From Candidatus Uhrbacteria bacterium (GTDB taxonomy: Bacteria; Patescibacteriota; Patescibacteriia; 2-12-FULL-60-25), in contig JAHBAS020000027.1 of NCBI GenBank assembly GCA_018499965.2, positions 1 to 33,058 of the forward strand: a stretch of DNA of 33,058 bases. Reading direction: 5' to 3'. Below the pieces are notes generated by a model. That model saw only the letters and a program-made list of their open reading frames with translations. It was not told the DNA's origin and made no database searches. Each line of letters starts with the position of its first letter. Position 1 is the stretch's first letter. Both the position numbers and the translations under genes were made by a program. This document shows positions 8,329 to 15,080 of the stretch, in pieces.

Positions 8329-9099
8329 ATGCTCGGTATCTTTGATTCAGGAATCGGCGGTCTCACGGTTGTAAAAGAATTGCTTCGACGTGCGCCGGAT
8401 GCATCGTTCGTATATCTCGGTGACACGGCTCGAACGCCGTATGGAACCAAGGGAGAAGAGACGATTATTCGATACGCATTGGATGATGCGAAGTTCCTCA
8501 TCGATCGTGGAGCGACCGCGTTGATCGTGGCGTGCAATACGGTTTCGGCATATGCGATTCCGGCATTGAAAAAGGCGTATCCCGCCATCCCGATTTTTGA
8601 TGTGTTGACGCCAGCGATTCGTGCCGCGACATCTTCTTCCGCATCGCGTATCGGTATTCTTGGAACATCCGCGACCGTGCGATCGGGTGCGTATGAGCGT
8701 GCGTTGAAAACTGTTCGTTCGGATTTGACGGTGACGTCTGTAGCATGTCCGTTATTCGTTCCGCTCGTTGAAGAGGGTTGGCTGCATGACGATGTCACGC
8801 GAATGGTCGTGGCTCGATACCTTGCCCCGCTCAAAGAGGCGAAGGTAGACACGGTGATTTTGGGGTGTACGCATTATCCGCTTTTGCAGTCCTTGATCGC
8901 CGAAGAAATGGGGAGCGACGTGACGATCATCGACTCGCCGAAAGCGATCATGGACGAAGTCATGGATGCGCATGCGGACCTATTGAATACAAATAAGGAT
9001 CAACAGTTTTGGTTTACGGATCTTCAACCCGCAACTGCCTCCATTGCAAGTCACTGGCTCGAACGGGAGATTGAAGTGAGGAAGGGCGAGGTTGGGTAG
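8329..9099 (+). CDS. murI: Glutamate racemase
   Basis: This 256-residue cofactor-independent racemase makes D-glutamate for peptidoglycan. The N-terminal FDSGIGGLTV, the GDTARTPYG loop, and the two catalytic cysteines in ACNTVSA (Cys69) and GCTHYPLL (Cys180) are all present, so the enzyme should be active. Length is normal (about 255-285 in the family). It follows the phosphohexomutase gene by 33 bases but has its own -10 box adjoining the ATG. It indicates that the organism makes at least the D-Glu step of a peptidoglycan wall. Confidence 0.96.
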   Translation: MLGIFDSGIGGLTVVKELLRRAPDASFVYLGDTARTPYGTKGEETIIRYALDDAKFLIDRGATALIVACNTVSAYAIPALKKAYPAIPIFDVLTPAIRAATSSSASRIGILGTSATVRSGAYERALKTVRSDLTVTSVACPLFVPLVEEGWLHDDVTRMVVARYLAPLKEAKVDTVILGCTHYPLLQSLIAEEMGSDVTIIDSPKAIMDEVMDAHADLLNTNKDQQFWFTDLQPATASIASHWLEREIEVRKGEVG

Positions 9100-9146
9100 T
9101 TTTAAACAAGGGCGTTGGGCGTACTCTGTTGTCCGCATATTTCTAA

Positions 9147-9155
9147 TGCTAGACT
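9147..9155 (+). promoter_or_regulatory. Extended -10 promoter of the beta-helix surface protein gene
   Basis: TGCTAGACT (extended -10, TGn plus TAGACT) ends nine bases before the ATG at 9165. The predicted leader is about three bases. Confidence 0.6.
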
Positions 9156-9164
9156 GTTTTTGAT

Positions 9165-10727
9165 ATGAAAAAATTCTCCATTCTTGTCATGGCGGCGCTT
9201 CTTCTTGTGCCACTCGTCCAGGTGAAAGCGGCAACAATCGTGCCGGGGATGCTCATTAAGGCATCCGGTCCGGCGGTGTATTACTTTACGGATAAGAATA
9301 CACGACTTGTTTTTCCGGATGAAAAAACGTATTTCAGCTGGTTCACGAACTTTAATACGGTCACAATCATCCCTGACGGACAGCTCTCGAATATTCCGCT
9401 CGGAGGGAATGTGACGTATCGACCGGGGAAATACCTCGTGAAAATCACAACGAATCCAAAGACCTACGCGATTGATGCGGATAATTCGCTTCGATGGATC
9501 AGGACCGAGCAGGTCGCCCGGGATCTCTACGGGGCGAACTGGGCGAAGATGGTACAGGACGTTCCGGATTCGTTTTTCTCGGATTACGCCGAGGGTTCCG
9601 CGATCCAATCAACGGCGGATTATAACCCAAGCGCAGTTCTCGCTTCCCGGATGACGATCATCACGGGCGTAGCGACGCCATCGAATGAGGCTACGACGGG
9701 TGAGATTGTCGGCGCGCCAGTTTCGCCGGTGGTTGCGAGTCCGGTTGGGACCTGTACGGTACCCGCGGAAGCGCAGGCAGAATCCGTGGCAAATCCAACC
9801 ACGGTGGTCGGTAACGGCACGGCGGCATCCTGTACGGCTGCGGCATTTGAGGCGGCTGTTCAAAACGGCGGAATCGTTACCTTTAATTGCGGACCGGATG
9901 TCGTGACGATCACGCTTGATCATGAGATCCGCCTCTTGAACAAAGTCGGTCCCAACAAGAACGGCTCTCGTGTGATTGATGGGGGAGGAAAAGTGATTTT
10001 GAGCGGTGGAAGCAAGAATCGTATCCTCTATCAAAACGCGTGCGAAGAAAGCTTGGGTTGGTTGAATGATCACTGCAATACGTCGCTTTACCCGCGGCTC
10101 GTGGTTCAGAACCTCACGTTCACGAACGGCAAGGCGAGCGATAAGTTATTAGGTGGCGGCGCGATCTATTCGAACGGTGGAAGTCTCAAGGTCGTGAATA
10201 GCAAGTTTTACGATAACGAAATCGTTTCCACGGGTCCGGATGTGGCTGGCGGCGCGATCTATCAAACACAAGGATACGGTCCGACGTATATCGTGAATAG
10301 TACGTTCGGCGGAAGCGCGGATCTTGGCAATGTCGGTTCAAACGGCGGTGCGCTTGGTGGATTGTTCTCCTCCTTCCATATCTATAACAGCATGATCTCG
10401 TATAACAAGGCGATCGGAACCGGTCGAAATCCTGCAGCTTCAGGGACATTGGGAGGCGGGAGCGGGGGCGCGATCTATATGGATGGTAATAGCTTTACGT
10501 TGAACATGTGCGGCACAGAGGTTTCGAACAACTCCGCAAAGGAGCTCGGCGGAGCCATCTTCTACGTTGCAAATGACGTGAAGGGGGATATCAAGATCGA
10601 CCAATCCGTCTTCAAGAAAAACGTTTCAGGGAGCTCGGATGGTCCTGCTCCAGGTATTGCAAAGCCGGGGTGTTACCTCCAGACAACAGCATCGAAGATC
10701 TCACTTACGAATACCACGTTCGAGTAA
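9165..10727 (+). CDS. Secreted surface protein: CPR-type N-terminal domain plus right-handed beta-helix
   Basis: This 520-residue protein begins with a signal peptide (MKKFSILV, hydrophobic core, likely cleavage after VQVKA). Residues about 30-150 form a domain with VYYFTDKNTRLVFPDEKTYFSWF, split here by description as VYYFTDKN, LVFPDEKTYFSWF, LGGNVTYRPG, YAIDADNSLRWI and DVPDSFFSDY. I recall this pattern mainly from Patescibacteria surface proteins. After a Thr/Ala/Pro-rich linker (about 160-215), residues about 215-520 are Gly/Asn-rich with repeated GGAIY, NSKFYDNE, NSTFGG and NTTFE units, the pattern of polymorphic or pectate-lyase-like right-handed beta-helices. No catalytic residues can be assigned. 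A cell-surface adhesin or glycan-binding role is likely. It ends with strands and has no visible C-terminal anchor. Confidence 0.75.
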   Translation: MKKFSILVMAALLLVPLVQVKAATIVPGMLIKASGPAVYYFTDKNTRLVFPDEKTYFSWFTNFNTVTIIPDGQLSNIPLGGNVTYRPGKYLVKITTNPKTYAIDADNSLRWIRTEQVARDLYGANWAKMVQDVPDSFFSDYAEGSAIQSTADYNPSAVLASRMTIITGVATPSNEATTGEIVGAPVSPVVASPVGTCTVPAEAQAESVANPTTVVGNGTAASCTAAAFEAAVQNGGIVTFNCGPDVVTITLDHEIRLLNKVGPNKNGSRVIDGGGKVILSGGSKNRILYQNACEESLGWLNDHCNTSLYPRLVVQNLTFTNGKASDKLLGGGAIYSNGGSLKVVNSKFYDNEIVSTGPDVAGGAIYQTQGYGPTYIVNSTFGGSADLGNVGSNGGALGGLFSSFHIYNSMISYNKAIGTGRNPAASGTLGGGSGGAIYMDGNSFTLNMCGTEVSNNSAKELGGAIFYVANDVKGDIKIDQSVFKKNVSGSSDGPAPGIAKPGCYLQTTASKISLTNTTFE

Positions 10728-10748
10728 CAGGAGTATTGTGGCATCTCG

Positions 10749-10769
10749 GGGGCGGGGAGATCCCGCCCC
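10749..10769 (+). terminator. GC-rich hairpin after the beta-helix gene
   Basis: GGGGCGGG and CCCGCCCC form a perfect 8-bp stem with a 5-base loop, 21 bases after the stop. No T-run follows, so its strength as an intrinsic terminator is doubtful. It separates the surface protein from the adenosyltransferase gene. Confidence 0.45.
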
Positions 10770-10789
10770 TACGTGATCATTGTCTTGAT

Positions 10790-11353
10790 ATGCAACGCGT
10801 TGAACCGCCAAAATCTATCGGGTTGATTCAGGTTTTTACGGGGAATGGGAAAGGGAAAACGACCGCTGCGCTGGGAACGGCGATGCGTGCTTTGGCAAAG
10901 GGTTGGAAGGTCGCTTTCGTCTATTTTGATAAAGGCGGATCGCATTATGCGGAACGGGAGGTGCTTGCGGATCGTTTTACGGATCTCGTCTCCGTGTACC
11001 CGACGGGTTTGGATCGCATTGATCCGATCACGAATAAGTTTCGCTTTGGCGTGACTGAAGAGGATAAAACGGAAGCGGAACGTGGCCTCCAAATCGTCCG
11101 AGACCTCTTTAAGAAAGGGGAGCATCGTCTCATTGTGCTTGATGAAATCAATTCGACCACGGATTTAGGGATGCTAAGTCCGGATCATGTCGTTGATGTT
11201 TTGCACATGCGACCGGATCATATCGAAGTGATTCTCACGGGTCGAAATTGTCCGGAATCCTTTAAAGAGCTTGCCGACCTCGTGACGGATATGACGCTCG
11301 TGAAGCATTACTTCTATAAGGGTGTACCGGCGCGGGATGGGTTAGACTATTAA
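10790..11353 (+). CDS. cobO: Cob(I)yrinic acid a,c-diamide / corrinoid adenosyltransferase (CobO/BtuR type)
   Basis: From ATG 10790 the protein is 187 residues, the usual length. An upstream in-frame start at 10670 would overlap the beta-helix gene and add 40 residues unlike the family, so it was not used. The P-loop GNGKGKTT (18-25) is diagnostic of the CobA/CobO/BtuR ATP:corrinoid adenosyltransferases. Further matches are a conserved VLDEINS segment, ILTGRNCPE, and the C-terminal KHYFYKGVPARDGLDY. The enzyme transfers the 5'-deoxyadenosyl group from ATP to the cobalt of a corrinoid. No other cobalamin gene is in the window, so salvage rather than synthesis is likely, or a different substrate. 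No clear Shine-Dalgarno sequence precedes it. Confidence 0.88.
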   Translation: MQRVEPPKSIGLIQVFTGNGKGKTTAALGTAMRALAKGWKVAFVYFDKGGSHYAEREVLADRFTDLVSVYPTGLDRIDPITNKFRFGVTEEDKTEAERGLQIVRDLFKKGEHRLIVLDEINSTTDLGMLSPDHVVDVLHMRPDHIEVILTGRNCPESFKELADLVTDMTLVKHYFYKGVPARDGLDY

Positions 11354-11384
11354 CCTTTTGTCCCTGTACCCAAATCATTTCCTC

Positions 11385-11393
11385 TGTTACCAT
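11385..11393 (+). promoter_or_regulatory. Weak candidate extended -10 of rseP
   Basis: TGTTACCAT has the TGn extension and a poor hexamer, ending seven bases before the ATG. It is listed because its position matches better -10 boxes in this window. Confidence 0.3.
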
Positions 11394-11400
11394 CGTTCCT

Positions 11401-12525
11401 ATGCTAGCTATCATCGCGTTTTTAATCGTGCTTTCCGTGCTTATTCTCATCCATGAAGCCGGACATTATTTCGCCGCTCGGATGTTTAAGGTGAAGGCAG
11501 AGGAGTTCGGATACGGGCTTCCGCCGCGAGCCATTGGTTTTGTCCGTGAAAACGGAAAATGGAAACGCGTGAAGCGCGGAGATCAGAATTCATATAAGAA
11601 TACGATCTGGTCGATTAATTGGTTGCCGATTGGCGGCTTCGTTCGTATTAAAGGCGAGGAAGGGGAGAATAAAGATACGGACGCTTTGCATGCTCGACCC
11701 GTGTGGCAACGATTCGTGATTATTTCTGCAGGTGTGGTGATGAACTGGGTGCTTGCTGCCGTGCTTTTGAGTATTGGATTCATGATTGGCATTCCAGCGG
11801 TGCTTGATAACCTTCCAGCTGGTGCTTCTATTGATAAGCGGGAAGTCTTGATCGTTGATACCTTGCCGGGAAGTGCAGCGGCAGAAGGTGGTGTGCAGTC
11901 CATGGATTCCATCGTTCGTATTGGTGACGCAACGCCTGCTACCGTGAATCAGGCGCAACAGCTGATTGCAGAGCATGGTACGTCCACGATGACGATGACT
12001 GTTCGTCGATCCGGCAAGGACGTAGTGCTTACGCTTACTCCGGCGTACATCGAGAGCATGGAGAAAATCGCGCTCGGTGTCTCTCTCGTTGATTCTGGAA
12101 GGGTTCGATATCCGATTCATTTGGCGATCGTGAATGGCGTTCGGATTACCGGGGAATACACCAAGCAGGTTGTAATGTCTTTTGCAGGGTTGTTCCACGA
12201 TCTTTTCCGTGGCGGTGGCCAAACGGTCGAATCCGTTTCCGGCCCGGTTGGTATCGCGGTTCTCGCGGGCAAGGTTGCGGAACAGGGTATCCTTCCATTG
12301 CTTCAGTTCGCGGCAATCCTTTCGATTAACCTTGCGGTTTTGAACTTCCTCCCGATCCCGGCCTTGGATGGCGGTCGTGCGGTTTTCTTGATCGTCGAAG
12401 CGATCCGTCGTAAGCCCGTGAAGCGTGATGTGGAAGCGATCATCCATAACGTTGCCTTCTTGTTGCTAATCGTCCTTATTATCCTTATTACGGTTCGAGA
12501 CGTGACGCGCATGTTCGGGTGGTAG
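11401..12525 (+). CDS. rseP: RseP/MmpA-family site-2 zinc metalloprotease
   Basis: This 374-residue multi-pass membrane protease cleaves substrates inside the membrane. The first transmembrane helix contains the zinc motif HEAGH (residues 18-22). A PDZ domain follows the second helix (about 130-215, including VDTLPGSAAAEGGVQSMDSI). The third zinc ligand is in NFLPIPALDGGR (from residue 315, Asp323), followed by a final helix. One PDZ domain is present, as in Gram-positive RasP/RseP forms. In known bacteria it acts after a first protease on anti-sigma factors, or on leftover signal peptides. No sigma/anti-sigma pair is visible here. Confidence 0.95.
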   Translation: MLAIIAFLIVLSVLILIHEAGHYFAARMFKVKAEEFGYGLPPRAIGFVRENGKWKRVKRGDQNSYKNTIWSINWLPIGGFVRIKGEEGENKDTDALHARPVWQRFVIISAGVVMNWVLAAVLLSIGFMIGIPAVLDNLPAGASIDKREVLIVDTLPGSAAAEGGVQSMDSIVRIGDATPATVNQAQQLIAEHGTSTMTMTVRRSGKDVVLTLTPAYIESMEKIALGVSLVDSGRVRYPIHLAIVNGVRITGEYTKQVVMSFAGLFHDLFRGGGQTVESVSGPVGIAVLAGKVAEQGILPLLQFAAILSINLAVLNFLPIPALDGGRAVFLIVEAIRRKPVKRDVEAIIHNVAFLLLIVLIILITVRDVTRMFGW

Positions 12526-12543
12526 GGAATTAGGGGTCTAGAG

Positions 12544-12584
12544 AGCTCCGCCTTTGATCTACGGATCTTGGCGGAGTTCTTTTT
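12544..12584 (+). terminator. Intrinsic terminator of rseP
   Basis: AGCTCCGCC pairs with GGCGGAGTT (nine pairs, one G-U), with an inner GATC/GATC pairing, and is followed by a T-rich tail TTCTTTTT. Confidence 0.85.
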
Positions 12585-12595
12585 GCCTATTTATC

Positions 12596-12629
12596 TTGAC
12601 ATTTTGAATATTCCGTGATGAGCTATTCT
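12596..12629 (+). promoter_or_regulatory. Possible promoter of the 12682 gene
   Basis: A perfect TTGACA at 12596-12601 is followed by TATTCT at 12624-12629. The 22-base spacer is too long for a standard sigma-70 promoter, so the pairing is uncertain. It lies between a terminator and an isolated gene, where a promoter is needed. Confidence 0.3.
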
Positions 12630-12681
12630 TCGTACCTTCTCAGATGAAGAGAAGCACAAGATCTACGAAAGGGAGGTTGGC

Positions 12682-13842
12682 ATGGGTGAAAAGATACGAA
12701 CGAAAACCGAGATGGAATCGTATCGTCGACAATTGGCCGACGAGTATCTAGCAGGCGTGTTCATGAGGTGTGTGATACCGAAGCCATTGCGCGAGGCGTT
12801 AAACGCGAACCGTCTTAGTCTCATGTCGGAGAAACTGAATGTCTTGATCTGTCAGGATCAGGCGAATGAAGGATCTCCGCCAGGGCGATTTTGGGACGCG
12901 TTTCTTCAAGATACGCAATGGCAACAGCGTTGGCCTCGACGTTCGATCCCGGCTCGGACGGCGATCATTCGATCGTCATTCCCAATGGTTTCCTCGGATG
13001 CATTGTCTTCGGACACGTCGCTTTTGTGGTTGCATCGCATGATGGCGTCTAGCGTCGATACCTATTACGCCATGGGATCGCAGGAGTACGCGGTGCTTGC
13101 GAAAGATGTTCAAGGTCTGTCGGATACGATGGTCATTCGTTCCGAAGAACGTGTGGTGAGAGAAGATCAGAAAAAGCACGCCAACTGGCATGCGGATCAG
13201 CGCATTCTTTCTAATCGTGCGTTTTGCTATGGGCTGTTACACGCCTGGAGGAAGTTGGACCAACCGGTGCAGCGAAGGCTTATCGCAAGGGATGTTCTCA
13301 TCCACGATCTGCGAGCCACGTGGTCCGAGTTGATCCAGCAATGGACCGCCGGTTCCATCGATACTTCTCCGTTTATCTATCGTTGCGGGAACGAAGTGAG
13401 AGCGTTCCAGGACTACGTACATCGTCGAGTGGAGTTTGATGACGAGACGCCGAATGGAACCTACCTGAATGACTACAATCGCGATATCGGGTATTACGCA
13501 GTGCCTGATGTCTATAAAAATGGACATGCGCTCGTGCGATGGTTGTATAAACGTGCGTCAAACGTTTGGAACTATTTGGCGAATCTGAACTTGGATCAAG
13601 TCAATCGAATAAATTTCGATGCCGTCATGCTTTCTGCGAATGCGTGGTGGCCGCTTGGAACAAAACGTTCCGTAACGGCGTGGATCGTCGAGGGGATGCG
13701 TCAATTGAATCTCGATCAAGCGTATGTAGAGATTTCTTCCGTATGTACACTCCTCGTGACTCATTCCGGATATCGCTATGATCGCGTGGCTCCAAAAGGG
13801 GATAAAAAAGAAGGAGAAGAAAACCCCGCCATTGCCTCGTAG
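12682..13842 (+). CDS. Unrecognised soluble 386-residue protein in a stand-alone unit
   Basis: I recognise no family. The 386-residue product has no signal peptide or transmembrane segment and is rich in Arg, Trp and Tyr. Notable stretches are the opening MGEKIRTKTEMESYRRQLAD, a central Arg/Asp/His-rich block around QRRLIARDVLIHDLRATW, and RRVEFDDETPNGTYLNDY. The last 15 residues are a charged tail (KGDKKEGEE). The start is well supported: GGGAGG lies seven bases before the ATG, one of the few strong Shine-Dalgarno sequences in the window. A terminator lies upstream and two hairpins downstream, so it is transcribed alone. Different initiation signals from its neighbours hint at separate history or high expression. 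No function is proposed. Confidence 0.7.
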   Translation: MGEKIRTKTEMESYRRQLADEYLAGVFMRCVIPKPLREALNANRLSLMSEKLNVLICQDQANEGSPPGRFWDAFLQDTQWQQRWPRRSIPARTAIIRSSFPMVSSDALSSDTSLLWLHRMMASSVDTYYAMGSQEYAVLAKDVQGLSDTMVIRSEERVVREDQKKHANWHADQRILSNRAFCYGLLHAWRKLDQPVQRRLIARDVLIHDLRATWSELIQQWTAGSIDTSPFIYRCGNEVRAFQDYVHRRVEFDDETPNGTYLNDYNRDIGYYAVPDVYKNGHALVRWLYKRASNVWNYLANLNLDQVNRINFDAVMLSANAWWPLGTKRSVTAWIVEGMRQLNLDQAYVEISSVCTLLVTHSGYRYDRVAPKGDKKEGEENPAIAS

Positions 13843-13869
13843 TGCTTCTCAATCATCTCGTCGCCCGTG

Positions 13870-13914
13870 ACTCCGTCCTCGATGCTACTCGCACCCTGGA
13901 CGGAGTTTCTGTTT
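13870..13914 (+). terminator. Intrinsic terminator after the 12682 gene
   Basis: ACTCCGTCC and GGACGGAGT form a perfect 9-bp stem over a 19-base loop, followed by TTCTGTTT. Confidence 0.75.
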
Positions 13915-13954
13915 AGAACCCCTAAATCTCCTGACAAAGGGATTTAGGGGTTCT
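13915..13954. repeat. Second long inverted repeat directly after the terminator
   Basis: AGAACCCCTAAATC and GATTTAGGGGTTCT form a perfect 14-bp stem with a 12-base loop. It begins at the base after the preceding terminator tail. No T-run follows on the plus strand, so it may be a back-up terminator or another structural element ahead of pheS. Confidence 0.75.
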
Positions 13955-13963
13955 CGCAGCGTA

Positions 13964-13991
13964 TGGCAAAATCTCACATTTCGTGTAAGAT
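13964..13991 (+). promoter_or_regulatory. Candidate pheS promoter
   Basis: TGGCAA (13964-13969) and TAAGAT (13986-13991) are 16 bases apart. Transcription would begin near 13998, which places the ATG at 13992 upstream of the RNA start and favours the in-frame ATG at 14001. Confidence 0.45.
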
Positions 13992-14000
13992 ATGGGCATT

Positions 14001-15056
14001 ATGTTAGATCAGCTCGAGTCTTTGCGTTTGAGCCTTCTCAAGGCCGTTTCTGATGCGGCTTCTATGGGGGAATTAGAAGAGATTGAAACCAAGTTCCTTG
14101 GTCGAAAAGGGGAGCTCACGGCCATTCTCCGACAACTTGGGACGATTCCCGTTGAAGAGCGAAAAGTGGTTGGTTCTCGCGCGAACGAGGTGAAGATGGA
14201 GGGTGAGGCTGCGATCGCGGACCGTCGTCAGGTTTTTGCAACCTCTGCGCATGCGGAAATCGCGGATACGGATTGGGCGGATGTTACGGAACCGGGCGTG
14301 CGTCCTCCAAAGGGACATCTCCATCCGGTCTCCCAAGCCATCCGCGAGATCACGAAGATTTTTGATCACGTCGGTTTTTCCCGCGTTCGTCATCCGGAGG
14401 TGGATTGGGATTGGTTTGCGTTTGAATCGCTGAACATGCCAAAAGAACATCCGGCTCGCGATGAGTGGGAAACATTCTTCGTAGATGCTCCGGAGACAAA
14501 GCAGGGACGCATGGTGCTCACACCGCATACGTCGAATTCGCAAGTCCGAGAACTTCTCCTTGGCGAGCTTCCGATTCGCATGATCAACATCGCCAAATGC
14601 TATCGTCGCCAGATCGACGTCACGCATGTGCCGGTCTTCCACCAATTCGAAGGCTTGTACGTCGATAAGGATGTTTCTATCACGCACTTGCGTGGCGTGC
14701 TCGACTATTTCGCCAAATCCTATTTCGGTCCGGATCGTGTGACGCGTTTACGACCGCATCACTTCCGTTTCACGGAACCGTCTTTCGAGATCGATGTATC
14801 TTGCGGCGTATGTGGAGGCACGGGTTTGTTGAATGGCGCAAAGTGTCGAACCTGCAAGCGCGGATGGCTAGAACTCGGCGGCGCAGGCATGGTTCATCCG
14901 AATGTGTTAAAGGCCGGAGGCGTTGATCCAAAAGTGTATTCAGGCTTTGCTTTTGGCTGGGGCATTGAACGAACTGCCAGCATGAAGAGCGGAACGAAAC
15001 TGGACGATATCCGCATCCTCTATAAGAACGACATCCGCTTCTTGGAACAATTCTAG
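14001..15056 (+). CDS. pheS: Phenylalanyl-tRNA synthetase alpha subunit
   Basis: This 351-residue subunit carries the catalytic core of the alpha2beta2 PheRS. The N-terminal coiled coil (about 1-90) leads to the class II core with the motif 2 region containing TPV-type VFHQFEGLYVDKD and motif 3 FGWGIERTAS. A four-cysteine insert, CGVCGGTG followed by CRTCKRGW, precedes GGAGMVHPNVLKAGG; similar Cys inserts occur in PheS of Clostridia and may bind zinc. An alternative start three codons upstream (13992) is possible but would begin before the predicted transcription start. pheT follows 24 bases downstream in the same unit. Confidence 0.96.
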   Translation: MLDQLESLRLSLLKAVSDAASMGELEEIETKFLGRKGELTAILRQLGTIPVEERKVVGSRANEVKMEGEAAIADRRQVFATSAHAEIADTDWADVTEPGVRPPKGHLHPVSQAIREITKIFDHVGFSRVRHPEVDWDWFAFESLNMPKEHPARDEWETFFVDAPETKQGRMVLTPHTSNSQVRELLLGELPIRMINIAKCYRRQIDVTHVPVFHQFEGLYVDKDVSITHLRGVLDYFAKSYFGPDRVTRLRPHHFRFTEPSFEIDVSCGVCGGTGLLNGAKCRTCKRGWLELGGAGMVHPNVLKAGGVDPKVYSGFAFGWGIERTASMKSGTKLDDIRILYKNDIRFLEQF

Positions 15057-15080
15057 TTTTCCCCATTTTCTTATCTCTTT

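Noticed and set aside
10670-10789. Upstream start adding 40 residues to CobO
   Set aside because: It overlaps the end of the beta-helix gene, crosses a GC hairpin, and the extra residues are unlike the family.
13992-14000. ATG three codons upstream in pheS
   Set aside because: It lies directly after the -10 box and before the predicted RNA start; still possible if the promoter is wrong.
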